This document shows, in pieces, positions 45,201-55,039 of a DNA stretch of 64,000 nt. The DNA lies in assembly GCF_000003815.2 (NCBI RefSeq), contig NC_049994.1, positions 2,529,502 through 2,593,501 of the forward strand, written 5' to 3'. Position 1 is the stretch's first letter; each line of letters starts with the position of its first letter. The stretch is from Branchiostoma floridae (lineage: Eukaryota > Chordata > Leptocardii > Amphioxiformes > Branchiostomatidae). The notes beneath the pieces are model-generated. The model was not told where the DNA came from. It did not search any database and saw only the letters and a program-made list of their open reading frames with translations. The translations under genes were made by a program, and so were the position numbers.

Positions 45201-47346
45201 GGGTTAGTTCACTGCGTCACTGTTGTGTTACTTACTATGATGTTCGTTTTTATGATTGAGATATTGTATAATACGTAAATGTATGACTTATACTTTCTCT
45301 ACATGACTCTACAGAAGCCACAATCCAATTGTGTCGCTTTGTTGCAGGGTTTGGAAGATGTATGAAAAGGTAGAGAGGGCCCTTTCGAAATTTGAGTACT
45401 TCACATCTCACCATTGGGAGTGGAGCCATGACAACACTGATGCACTTATGGCCAAGATGGGGACGGAAGACAAGAAGGTACCTCAACTTGAAATTTGATC
45501 TGTGTTGGTAGAAGTCATTCTTGAACTAGTTGAACTGTAAAATCCAACACAAAAATTGGACTCACCCAAATGTTTGCTAGAACCAGACTTTTTTCCTAGA
45601 AGGATTAAAGAAGCCATCTACATCAGAGCTTTACAACCATCATTGAGTAGAGACGGTGGGCGCCATAGACTTCCTGCAACCTATGATACACTGCTCACTA
45701 AGTCACGTGTTCTATCTGCATAACTAGACGTCATGGCAGCAGTGGATTGTTCATTCCTTGGTGCTGTTCAGTCGAAAACGTGCAGTTGGGTGAGTCCGAT
45801 TATTGTGTTGGATTTTGCAGTTCTATTAGTTCAAGAAAGAAGGTACCTCACTTTACCTCACCTGTTCCAGTCCTGAAACAATTACTGTAGGATCGGTAGA
45901 TAGGGATTATATTTTATTCTATTTTTTTTTTACCTTGGCCAAGGCGTAATTACTCCACTGATATAAATGCAGTCTAACAAAGTAAAACTGAAAGGCGTAA
46001 GGACTAGGGGTGGTACGGTGTACCGGGACAAAACCAGTTTTTCTTATTGTACCGGAAAAATCGGTAGACCGGATGTTGGAATTAGTGGAAAATGAGCAGA
46101 ATAGGATCAGACATTCACATTTTTCGGGGTTACAGGTCGAAGTAAAGTAAAGTCTATAGTCATTTCTACCAAGTTTTGCAGTCAATTTCACAGAGGCAGA
46201 TTACTTTTTAGAATTTTAAAACGCTAGTAGGGGTCGGATACTCCATAAAACAGATTTCTTTGTAGCAAAATGTTTATTTCCTTCCCGGGCCCCTGGTTGA
46301 TTTTAAGTCCGACTGAAAATCAACCGGGGGCCTACCCGAGCCCCAAACTAGCCCAGCAGCACACGGACCCGCCTGAAAGTGCAAAAAATCAGCCCCTAAC
46401 CTACCCGGCCGGGTCCCTTTATGGAAATGTGAAGTTAGCGCAACTACGGACAGTATTGTACCATTCGTTTCCGAGCTACCAGTTGAAATGAAAGCTTAAG
46501 GCGGAGAAACGTACCATAATTGATACAGACATCATCCCAGCAATTGAATCCAGGTGGCCTATCTGTTAGTGTACTGATGATACTTCTAACACTTTGCAGA
46601 TCTTCAATTTTGACTACCGAGGCCTCCACTGGCCAACGTATATGGAGAACTATGTCTTAGGCATGAAGAAGTATGTACTGAAGGAGGACATGGACCATCT
46701 CCCAATGACGAAGGCACGTCTGAATAGGTAAGCTGTACACACCAAACGTCCATCGAATTCGATCAAATTTAAGCCATTTTGTTTAAGATCTATTTTTTTG
46801 GCCGAAACCAGGGATTTCTCTCTATTTCCCTTTCTACATTGTTGTTTTTGCCAATTCTAACATTTGCAGGTGTTCGTGATCTACGTGTAACCGACCCTTC
46901 TCCTCCGGAGCTTGTATGTTTAAATGTATTTTGTAAGAAATGTAGAGTCCTTGTTTACATGTCAACCTAGACATGAACATTTCTAAATACTCTGGATCTA
47001 GTATGCAAAGCAAATTATAACTATCCCTCTTCATAGTTTTACAACCTTGTTAAAGCACTGGACGCAATGAGAGTATTATGTGTTAGTCTTGTTCAGGTTA
47101 ATGTTTCAGCTATCATTTCTATTTTCTAGACATTGATAAGAAGAAAGTCTCTTTTCTTAACCATGATATTGAATTATCCACAGGCTCCGTAACATCCCAA
47201 GGTGCTTCAACACCATTCTGATTGTTGTGGTCTGGCGTGTGTTGATCGCGCGGACGAAGATTGCCCGTAACATCTGGCACCTGGTCGTCAGCCTCTGCTT
47301 CAAGTTCCTCCAGTACTTACGCATCTCCAGCAAAAGGGGTCATTAG
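33210..47346 (+). CDS. FAR1: Fatty acyl-CoA reductase 1 (13 coding exons)
   Basis: The product reduces fatty acyl-CoA to fatty alcohol with NADPH on the cytosolic face of peroxisomes, supplying ether-lipid synthesis (family knowledge). Coding exons: 33210-33401, 34818-34993, 36532-36604, 37014-37120, 37855-38032, 39457-39501, 39762-39880, 41015-41082, 43134-43215, 45049-45138, 45348-45477, 46600-46727, 47184-47346. All join in frame with GT-AG introns to 516 residues; from memory human FAR1 is 515. Rossmann motif TGATGFLG has glycines 18, 21 and 24. The catalytic YxxxK is Tyr205/Lys209 (PNTYTFTK). The male-sterility-type C-terminal domain runs from about 348 ([13 protein letters not shown]) to 460. 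Hydrophobic stretches at about 471-485 and 493-505 fit the C-terminal membrane anchor. Exon 6 is only 45 bases. Introns are full of MITEs, foldbacks and SINEs. No lesion is seen. FAR2 is the main alternative name, and a single pre-duplication ortholog of both is likely. Confidence 0.95.
33851..34232. mobile_element. MITE in FAR1 intron 1 ('accacctgg' family)
   Basis: The ends (tctcaagacgatcatccg and the complement of aatgaccaggtggtcgcttg) are imperfect inverted repeats. The interior (gcatccgctgctatctttatt, aataacatcgtatggcagtc-like, gcggtcgttatggg) matches the copy at 40448-40891 in inverted orientation. Confidence 0.7.
35225..35615 (-). mobile_element. tRNA-derived SINE in FAR1 intron 2
   Basis: A minus-strand head with a B-box-like ggttcgaaac (near 35552-35563) is followed by a body containing ttcactcaggtgaaaatgag, gtccctcggatagg and ttaaagatccc, shared with the SINEs at 9700-10003 and 39950-40110. 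This is the longest of the three copies. Confidence 0.78.
35969..36485. mobile_element. TTAA-type MITE, copy 1 (FAR1 intron 2)
   Basis: Begins agggccttcacattgaaacc and ends near gaaggggcctt, with interior words (aatgccgtcagaatgaaa, tagaatgcggccatactgcagtta) shared with copies at 41109-41633 and 42487-43078. This copy has lost a clear TTAA on each side. Confidence 0.7.
37199..37625. mobile_element. Foldback element with arms of about 100 bp (FAR1 intron 4)
   Basis: The left arm starts gagatagtacttac and contains caacgtttcggtgtctgtca, gacaccatcatc and gatgtaggtggcgct. The right arm is its imperfect reverse complement, ending gtaagtactatctc at 37625. The design, with an acgtttcggtg hairpin head, resembles the foldbacks at 52.3 and 53.4 kb, though the sequence differs. 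Confidence 0.82.
39119..39380. mobile_element. Foldback element (FAR1 intron 5)
   Basis: The left arm runs from gccaaaaagcagttacc through cttcgtcagcgacactgaag to ataccctaacta, and the right arm is its inverted, diverged copy ending aactgcgttttggcat. Total arm length is over 100 bp with a short centre. It ends about 75 bp before the 45-base exon 6. Confidence 0.8.
39950..40110 (+). mobile_element. tRNA-derived SINE in FAR1 intron 7
   Basis: Plus-strand head gtgtcacagcggcagagcg, B-box agttcgaatcc (39986-39996), then tcaggttaaaatgagta and gccgtccctcg from the SINE body. The 3' part is missing compared with the copy in intron 2. Confidence 0.8.
40448..40891. mobile_element. MITE in FAR1 intron 7 ('accacctgg' family)
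   Basis: The left end aaacctgcccaagtgaccac is inverted relative to the right end gtggtcgtctttggcaggtt. The interior matches the copy at 33851-34232 on the opposite strand. No reading frame is present. Confidence 0.78.
41109..41633. mobile_element. TTAA-flanked MITE, copy 2 (FAR1 intron 8)
   Basis: The element is bracketed by TTAA at 41105-41108 and 41634-41637. Its ends, tagcgccttcacact and gtgaagggggc, are imperfect inverted repeats. TTAA target duplication is typical of piggyBac-type transposition, so a piggyBac-mobilised MITE is likely, though not proven. Confidence 0.75.
42487..43078. mobile_element. TTAA-type MITE, copy 3 (FAR1 intron 8)
   Basis: Starts agggccttcacactgacacc and ends gtgtgaagggggc followed by TTAA (43079-43082); the left flank is gtaa rather than TTAA. 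It contains internal inverted segments (cttcacacgaga / ctctcgtgtgaag). It lies just 56 bp upstream of FAR1 exon 9. Confidence 0.78.
45521..45834. mobile_element. MITE with 46-bp terminal inverted repeats (FAR1 intron 11)
   Basis: The left end ttgaactagttgaactgtaa through ttggactcaccca matches the inverted right end ending attagttcaa. It is the longer relative of the element at 7943-8067. A copy of the exon 11 donor region (aagaaggtacctca) lies just to its right. Confidence 0.85.
46289..46331. repeat. Hairpin, 16-bp stem (FAR1 intron 11)
   Basis: gcccctggttgatttt is followed after 11 bases by aaaatcaaccgggggc, with one mismatch. It sits in a GC-rich patch of unknown origin. Confidence 0.8.
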
Positions 47347-47745
47347 GAAGTTCAAAAAGTTATATGCACTACTAGTTGCAGATGACGCTAACTTGTCTTC
47401 ATCACATTCTGACCTTGATATATATTAGTCAGTAAAATGAATAGAGAATTAGACAAAGTAAACAAATAGTTCTAAGTGAACAAATTATCCTTAGAGGGAA
47501 GGAAAAAAAAACAAAGAAACAACAAATACAACAAAAAAATGTTAGGATACATGTAGCTATTAATAACAAACCTATCAATCAAGTTACGCACACATGTTTG
47601 TTAGGTGTTACCATTGATGGAAAACTTACCTGGAAAAACATATTGATCTTATTTGAAAACAATCTATAAAAACACAGGTATTGTCAGAAAAATCGCAATT
47701 CTACTATCTTCCAAAATGTATGATATCATACTATAGTTTGCTATA
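47347..47745 (+). mobile_element. Decayed LINE reverse-transcriptase fragment
   Basis: Within about 10 bases of the FAR1 stop codon, broken plus-strand frames read LYALLVADDANLSSS (the ADD of the catalytic YADD box), then MNRELDKVNK, NKLSLEGRKK and LLGVTIDGKLTWK. These are in the order seen after the catalytic box of jockey/CR1-like reverse transcriptases. Several stops interrupt it. The 3' end fades near 47745. It therefore forms the apparent start of the FAR1 3' untranslated region. Confidence 0.7.
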
Positions 47746-47839
47746 TCACCACTGGGCTGAAAGGCATCGGGTGTAGCCATATCTGAACAGGGATATGTAT
47801 GCATTTGTGACAAATGCTAGCGGATGCAAACAGATTCGA

Positions 47840-48310
47840 GTGGGATCTGTAAAATATCCGAAAGTTGGATTTTTGGGATCCGGAATGAAAAGAATCAAAC
47901 ATATCCCAAAACGGGATTTTCCGCGGATGCTAAGCAGCATCTTTAAGAATATTGCCGTACTTTTGGAATATCCGGATCCTAAAGAATTCCAATGTAGGAT
48001 TTTCCACGAATGCTAATAGTTTTGTTTTTGTAGGGATATTGACGTATAATTGGAGTAATCTGGATGCTAATGAATCCCAATATAGGATTATCTGCGGATG
48101 CTAAATCGTCTGTCAATGAATATATCCGCATATTTGAATTAGTTCTAATTATCCTAAATAATTCCAACATGGCGTTTTCCGCGAATATACTAGTATACTT
48201 TTTTTAAAATATCTATTCGCATATTGAGAATGGTTAGATCCTAAAGAATACAAAACGGGATTTTTTGCTAATACAAGAACGCTTTAATGAATTCTCCGTA
48301 CATTTGACAA
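47840..48310. repeat. Degenerate tandem repeat, about 85-bp period
   Basis: The phrase gggattttccgcggatgcta recurs in diverged form near 47915, 47995, 48083, 48171 and 48256, each followed by atatccgcatatttggaat-like and cctaaagaattcc-like words. There are about five copies, all AT-rich. Confidence 0.75.
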
Positions 48311-49810
48311 ATCACAATATCATGTGTGTCAAAATAATTACATTCTCGTGTATAAAGATTGAAGCAACAAGATGTTATCTGGTTAAGTTAAGGTAAAGTT
48401 GAATCCTTTAACCGCCATTACCACATGACGTATTATACTTCCAAATGGAATAAATATGGGGTAAATATGAATACAATTTAATTCTTATATATGTAAATCT
48501 GGCATAGGAGTCTGTGGCTAATCTTGCTTCAATGAGTATCTGTTTCCTTTAAAAATCAAAGTCTTCGCGATGTCCAACTCCAAGAAATTTTCACATCGGG
48601 CTACAGGATACGAATAGTTATAGTAAATAGAGCTGGTAATTCAACATACAACTAACATGACTTATAGTATCAGTACGGTCAGCTTCTCACAAAAGCAGAA
48701 AGGCTCCTCTCTAATACAGACTGCTTCACTTGTCTTCAGCCTAGTTACGCCCTGATTGTGTGCCCTTCCTGTAGACCAGTTTTCTGGCAGCTGTTAACAC
48801 AGTCAGAGAATATCGGTCCGCCTTCTGAAAAAGAGAAAGGCTAATTCCATAAAATGTTGAGGTAGCTAAAGGTAGAGCATCCTTGTTTGAAAGAGTTTTA
48901 TAGAGAAATGAGTGCTCCGTCACTGAATGAATCAATTACGATGTATATGACAAATGTTAATTGGTTTGTTAGACAGCAGGAACCATTGAAATGCATCTGA
49001 TTGTGTTATCGCCATTATCACAGCCACATTCCACATTACCCTACCAAAAAGCGCCTCGGGAGGGCGCGGCGGCAACGATCCAGTGATCCAAGACAATAAT
49101 TAGTGACAGGGTGCTATCTGCATCTCCGGCTGGACGTCGCGCATAAACAAACACGTAAACACTGTTGGGACAGAATGTTTCTTTGCGAATAAATACCAGG
49201 CTTGAAACATACATATGTGCACACAAATAAGGTTTTCATGACGATTCAAATTTGTCCCAAATAAGTCAACAGTTAGTCAGCAAGTATCATGCTTGTGACT
49301 AATGAGTTTTGTAAATGTAAGGCTCCGTTATGTCGTTTTCTGGTAAGATCCTGTTCAGCCCAAGCAAAAGTGCCTACTACTAGCCAACAAGGAAGAACAA
49401 CACACTCAAAAGCGTGTATTGTTTGCAAACAATCATTGTACAAAACATACCTCACCATGAGATCCGTAGGACAGTGATGTAAAATGGCCCCAGACGCTTA
49501 AATACAAAAAACAGGGCTGGCTGTTTCAGTCCTTCGCCGTCCCGTCTGCGACTGCCACTTGAGTTTGGTCACCGACTCAACATCACCCTATTACAGGAGC
49601 TCTTACACTTTAACGTTTCAAAACTAAAATTTTGAGGCACAAAAAGATGACGGTCCTCACGGACAACGCTAACTATCTTTGCATTGTTTTTATAAAACTG
49701 ACTATGTGCAGTCTGATTGGTCAGAGAGACAACGATTGGATTACCCACAATACACTTCTCCAGTGCACAGATGCAAAACTATACAGAGTCGCATATTTAA
49801 GATATCCCAA
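48311..49810. other. Spacer without a supported gene
   Basis: No recognisable coding region. A GC-richer patch at 49045-49140 has no specific feature that I can name. Confidence 0.35.
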
Positions 49811-49813
49811 GTT

Positions 49814-49874
49814 TACCGACAATGCACTGCTCCGGTGGAATCCCCTGCTCCACCCGAGCAGTGCATTGTTGGTA
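49814..49874. repeat. Long hairpin, 26-bp arms
   Basis: taccgacaatgcactgctcc with following ggtgga pairs with ccacccgagcagtgcattgt with following tggta (24 of 26 positions). The loop is about 9 bases. Confidence 0.85.
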
Positions 49875-50029
49875 ATATTTTTATGCACGAAATCCTTACG
49901 AATTCGAGTATCCTGGTATCTAGCGTAACTTGGATTGTCTCACTTGTATTTACGTTACAAACTGTGGTATCAAAGATATTACCACTCTAAAAAAAATAAT
50001 ATTTTGCGCAAAAACAAGAGTGCTAGCCA

Positions 50030-50625
50030 CGCCTACGTAAAAAGTAAGTATCCTTGCGGATGCTGTGTTAGCATCCGTCAAGTACGTAAGCACACGAATT
50101 CCGTGTTTGCATCCACAGCAAGTTACGGATACCAACAAATGCGTTACGGATGTGTATGGGATCCGTGACATTTGGTAATCTTGGTGATCCGTTAGCATTC
50201 GTCAGGGTGTTGCAAATTCGTATACGTCTGCATCTGAACAGTTTTTGCTGATAAACAAGAATCCTGACCACGTATGCTTTCGTTTACGTTAAAAGTAAAG
50301 TATCCAAACGAATGCAATGTTTAAATCCGTCAGTGACTTATGGATAACAACGAATGCGTTACGTATGTGTATAGGGTCCGTGATTTCGGAAGTATCCATA
50401 CGGATGCAGTGTTAGCATCCGTCACGAAGAACGTAAGTATACGGGTTCCGTTTTTGTATCCGCCGCGAGTTACGGATCCACTACGAATGCGAAGCGGATG
50501 TAAGTAGGATCCGTCATTTTTTGGGATCCGTGATTGTTTGGGGGATCCGTCAGCATTTGTCAGCATACGTCAGCCTCCGTCAGGTGTTGCAAATATGGAT
50601 CCGTCAGCATCCGTCTACATATTAG
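50030..50625. repeat. Degenerate 'ggatccgtcagcat' repeat
   Basis: Diverged units contain acgtaaaaagtaagtatcc, ggatgcagtgttagcatccg, cgaatgcgttacggatgtg and gggatccgtga, recurring near 50040, 50285 and 50395. It then collapses into short iterations of ggatccgtcagcat at 50520-50620. It abuts the 50-bp minisatellite directly. Confidence 0.75.
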
Positions 50626-50629
50626 GTCC

Positions 50630-51825
50630 GTTCGCCAGTCTTCACACACTAAGGACTGTCAACACAGAATGTACGGCTATAGGTCTAGTCCTCACATACT
50701 ACGGACTGTCTGCACGTAATGTACGACTATAGGCCCAGTCCACACACACTTTAAGGACTGTCAGCACAGAATGTACGGCTATAGGCCCAGCCCACACACA
50801 CTGAGGACTGTCAGCACAGAATGTACGGCTATAGGCCCAGTCCTCACACACTAAGGACAGCTGTCAGCACAGAATGTACGGCTATAGGTCCAGTCCTCAC
50901 ATACTAAGGACTGTCTGCACGTAATGTACGGCTATAGGTCCAGTCCTCACATACTAAGGACTGTCAGCACAGAATGTACGGCTGTAGGCCCAGCCCACAC
51001 ACACTAAGGACTGTCAGCACAGAATGTACGGCTGTAGGCCCAGCCCACACACACTAAGGACTGTCAGCACAGAATGTACGGCTATAGGCCCAGCCCACAC
51101 ACACTAAGGATTGTCAGCACAGAATGTACGGCTATAGGCCCAGCCCACACACACTAAGGACTGTCAGCACAGAATGTACGGCTGTAGGCCCAGTCCACAC
51201 ACACTAAGGACTGTCAGCACAGAATGTACGGCTGTAGGCCCAGCCCACACACACTAAGGACTGTCAGCACAGAATGTACGGCTGTAGGCCCAGCCCACAC
51301 ACACTAAGGACTGTCAGCACAGAATGTACGGCTATAGGCCCAGCCCACACACACTAAGGATTGTCAGCACAGAATGTACGGCTATAGGCCCAGCCCACAC
51401 ACACTAAGGACTGTCAGCACAGAATGTACGGCTGTAGGCCCAGTCCACACACACTAAGGACTGTCAGCACAGAATGTACGGCTGTAGGCCCAGCCCACAC
51501 ACACTAAGGACTGTCAGCACAGAATGTACGGCTATAGGCCCAGCCCACACACACTAAGGACTGTCAGCACAGAATGTACGGCTATAGGTCCAGTCCTCAC
51601 ACACTAGGGACTGTCAGCACAGAATGTACGGCTATAGGCCCAGCCTCACACACTAAGGACTGTCAGCACAGAATATACGGCTATAGGCCCAGTCCTTACA
51701 CATTAAGGACTGTCATTACAAAATGTACGGCTATAGGCCCAGTCCTCACACACTAAGGACTGTCAGCAAAGAATGTACGGCTAAAGGCCCAGTCCTCACA
51801 CATTAAGGATGGTCAAAAGAGGTTA
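50630..51825. repeat. 50-bp minisatellite, about 24 copies, with 250-bp higher-order repeat
   Basis: The unit is acactaaggactgtcagcac plus agaatgtacg, gctgtaggcc and cagcccacac, exactly 50 bp. Variants (gctata/gctgta, cagccc/cagtcc, ctgtcagc/ttgtcagc) recur in the same order every five units. For example, the rare ttgtcagcac is at 51111 and 51361, giving a near-identical 250-bp higher-order unit from about 50951 to 51530. The outer units are more diverged. A lone diverged unit lies at 59656-59692. Confidence 0.95.
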
Positions 51826-52250
51826 GTAGGACCTGTTTGAGACAAAAGTAATTTATTAATTTTATTAAGATTCTATAATGTAATTTCAGCACTTGTTTGT
51901 TATATTACTAAGAGTGCCCATGGACACCTCGATGACTGTTAAATATCTAGGTAATATGATACGCGAAGTATCTGCTATTGCTATTTGGAATGCCTGTGGA
52001 TCCTTTTTTTCATATAAAACTCAGAAAGGCTAGTGGTGCTTTATGCACACCAATATTGATTTAACGATCAGTTGAAAAATATTTCCTTTTTTATTAAAAT
52101 ATTTAGCAAGAAAAATGTATCAAACAAAATAGACGTTCGTTCTGGTTTATCATCCATTGTTTCTTCCAAATTCATGCATGAAAATCCTGTACCAAAATGC
52201 TGTAGAGGGAAATGCCCTTATGGATAGTTTCATCAGGTTGTTACATCGCC
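51826..52250. other. Spacer without a supported gene
   Basis: AT-rich DNA with no recognisable feature. Confidence 0.3.
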
Positions 52251-52549
52251 AAATGAAGAGACTCTTTTTACACAACAGCTTTATTTCCACCAACGTTTCG
52301 GTGACCTTCTTTTACCTTCCTCTGGGCAATTCTGACTGGTTTACTTTGTACTGCAGCAATAAGTGTCACTACGTACAATGTTGTCATAAATGTATATATG
52401 AAGATACGTTGCGTTTGTGACCGCAACTGTAAGCAGTGACACTTATTGCTACGGTACAATGTGAACCAGTCAGAATTGCCATGAGGAAGGTGGCAGACGG
52501 TCACGAAACGTCGGTGACAAAACTGTGGTTGTGTAAGATGAGTCTCTTT
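52222..52549. mobile_element. Foldback element, acgtttcggtg family
   Basis: The arms exceed 110 bp: aagagactctttttacacaa, caacgtttcggtgacc and gcaattctgactggtt on the left are mirrored on the right, ending gtgtaagatgagtctct near 52546. A leader agtttcatcaggttg precedes it. The central loop holds a (t)ataaatgtatatatgaag patch. No transposase is present. Confidence 0.83.
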
Positions 52550-53355
52550 ACTCTGTAAGGGTAAAGTATTATATCAAATAAAGCATTACATGGTATCATA
52601 AGAAACACTTTGTGCCCTGGATCTCATTTAATTGACTAACACAAAGTTGATATGAATTGACAATAAATACAACGGGTAGTTTGCCTCAAGGCGTCACATA
52701 CCAGTTTTGCACAGTAAGTTTAATTCGTGTAAGACTGCAAGGTTTGATCCACTCACACGTTTGGATGGACTACCTGACTTGTTGAACTGCCTATCTGTAC
52801 TATTTTTAGTCCCCCTACTATATACTGTATTCATGTAAACCATAAGCGCTGAATGTTAAAATCCTGTAGCTTGTTCGGATGTCCGTCTTCGCCATTTCCA
52901 CTAGTCACAACACAAGTGCCCCGTAAAACATGGGAAACGCCAAGGAAAATAAATTGTTTGCAGAAAAGGCATGATAATTGAGTTTAGCGGATTAGTACAT
53001 GTGTTTACATGTATAAAATACGTAAAGGGGTGGCTCAATGCAGCAGGGTCCTGCCCAGTTAAGTTTAGTTTTGCCCCTCTCTGTTCCCAGCAAACTAAGA
53101 TAATTTCTACCCTCCTACTCCCGCAAAGTCACTCTGCTTTGTACGTCACAACAGACTCGGCATAGACGCTTTGCAATAGTAGACATCATATACAGGATGA
53201 CATGTAGGCAATCTTTACATGTAACATACAAATGCTTGTCTGGGTAGGAGCGACAACAAAGATTCTACAACAGTACCAGCTTTGCAAATGGAGACGACGC
53301 TTATGTACAGACATCGTCAGAGCTGAGAGAAGATTTTACAACTTTCTCCCTCCGT
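52550..53355. other. Spacer between two related foldbacks
   Basis: No gene was recognised. Confidence 0.3.
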
Positions 53356-53645
53356 GAATAGTTTCATCAGGTTGGTATTGAATAAAGAGACTCTTTTTAC
53401 ACAACCATTGCTTTAGTCACACCGACGTTACGGTGACCGTCTGTCACCTTCTTCAGGGCAATTCTGACTGCTTCACATTGTACTACAGGACAGGTGTCGC
53501 TGCTCACAGTTCAGATGCGGTCACAAAACGTAAAGTATTTACACATGTACAGACAGATTTATGCAAAATATATACAATTCGGTCACAAACGCAAAGGTGA
53601 CAGACGGTCACCGAAACGTCGGTGTGAATAAAGCAAACAACTTCC
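53356..53645. mobile_element. Foldback element, acgtttcggtg family, second copy
   Basis: Begins atagtttcatcaggttggta and aaagagactctttttacaca as in the copy at 52222. The left arm (cacaccgacgttacggtgac, cgtctgtcacctt) pairs with the right arm (aaggtgacagacggtcaccg, aaacgtcggtgtga). Both copies lie in the same orientation about 1.1 kb apart. Confidence 0.83.
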
Positions 53646-53904
53646 CGCCAAGAAACGTCACAGGGCAAAGGTCAGGAGACCTCACTGCCAACATGTCAAA
53701 GGTTAAATGCTAGCACCGAACAAGCAATGCCCTACAAAAATAACTGTTGGAGCTGGATTCCAGTGCTCTTACAGTATCAAGATCGAAATTGCCAGTTTCC
53801 ACTGTTTTCCCTATGAAGGCTTGTTTGGACCAAAATCTATGAAATATTAGTTTGAAAATTATGGATAACGTAATCATAATCATCATTGTCATTCTCTAAA
53901 AGAC

Positions 53905-54175
53905 GCTCTCCAATTGGTCGAATTCTGGTCAATTAAAGTTCATTCGAGCACCCACGTGCCACCCGTGACGTCAGCTTCAGACAATCAACACGCCCACGTT
54001 AGCAAGACTAATCAAACATTGTTTTCCCCACTCCGTTGCATCACAGCCACTCCGCGCTCGTATGTGAGAGACATCACTGCAACGGGAAGACAGGGTAGTA
54101 CAGCCCTTATATCTATTAATCACTTCCTTGCCCAGAACCGGGCAACTGTAGATATTCTGTCCAGCTTAAAGGTAA
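53905..54175 (+). promoter_or_regulatory. Candidate promoter and first exon of the LRR receptor gene
   Basis: The cluster holds a CCAAT-like ccaattgg (53910), an E-box cacgtg (53953-53958) and a perfect CRE-type tgacgtca (53966-53973), and ends in a strong donor, aaag/gtaagt at 54172. The LRR coding exon begins with an acceptor (57077) and only 15 untranslated bases, so an upstream exon must exist. Assigning it here is speculative. Confidence 0.3.
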
Positions 54176-54973
54176 GTTTAGGGAATCGTGAGGTAAGTAC
54201 CTTTCCGTATTTTCAAATCACCAGTGAGAGCAGCTAAAAATTGCGAAAACATATTCGAATAAAGGTTAAAGCTCTATTTGCAAAATGAACAGCAACATTA
54301 CTTCCAGATAACTTCCCAAACTGATGAAACATTTCATAAGATCAAGCCCTTGACAGGTCACGATCATTAGAAATATCACTTTACGCGAAATTCTCACTAA
54401 AATGGTGTAGGGTATGTTGCCGCCCAACCTTTGTAACCAGGCGTCTTCTATTGTATCAGATACACTAATTTCATTTCTTTAGTTTTGCTCATTTTTCTTG
54501 AGTTGAATAATATGAAAAATACCTGTTTTTGCGATTCAGTACATGAACTAACCTCAAATGATCATATAGTGGCCACACCAGTCAATGATATTTTTGTATC
54601 CCTAACTTTTTAGCTTTCCTATCCACGAATGGATGAATCAATCGATACACTTTGAATCTAACATTTACTGCTAGAAATCTCAACAAGCCTGGAATGTTGA
54701 CTTTGGTTCCTGGCAGATACCTGTTTTCTCTTTACCAGCCAACTCCTATATTATCCTGCAAAAAAAAAGACCAAGAAATTACTTTGATACGACCTAGACT
54801 TATTATCTGGTTCAAACGGTGCCGTGAAAATTTAACGCGAAGCAAAACGTGTAAACAACCGCCATGTTTGGTGTTAATATTGGAACAGTCAGCATAACCA
54901 TATCATATAAAGACTGCTATAAAGGTTTTGTGACGCACTCCATTTCGGCACAGCTATTGAAACACGTATACTG

Positions 54974-54993
54974 GCTCTCTCTCTCTCTCTCTT
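54974..54993. repeat. (CT)n microsatellite
   Basis: An uninterrupted ct dinucleotide run of about 20 bases. The 800 bp to its left hold no recognised gene. Confidence 0.9.
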
Positions 54994-55039
54994 AAAAATG
55001 TCAATATAGTTTTGATTTTCTGTATGTTTTGATTTGGTT

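Noticed and set aside
33210-47346. FAR1 as a processed or decayed copy
   Set aside because: It has 12 introns with GT-AG boundaries, consistent phases, intact catalytic motifs and no stop, so it is a genuine gene.
50630-51825. CRISPR-like regular array
   Set aside because: The 50-bp units are contiguous with no unique spacers and the genome is clearly eukaryotic, so it is a minisatellite.
53914-54237. 107-codon plus-strand ORF
   Set aside because: The composition is not protein-like, and the segment is better explained as a possible promoter or untranslated exon region.
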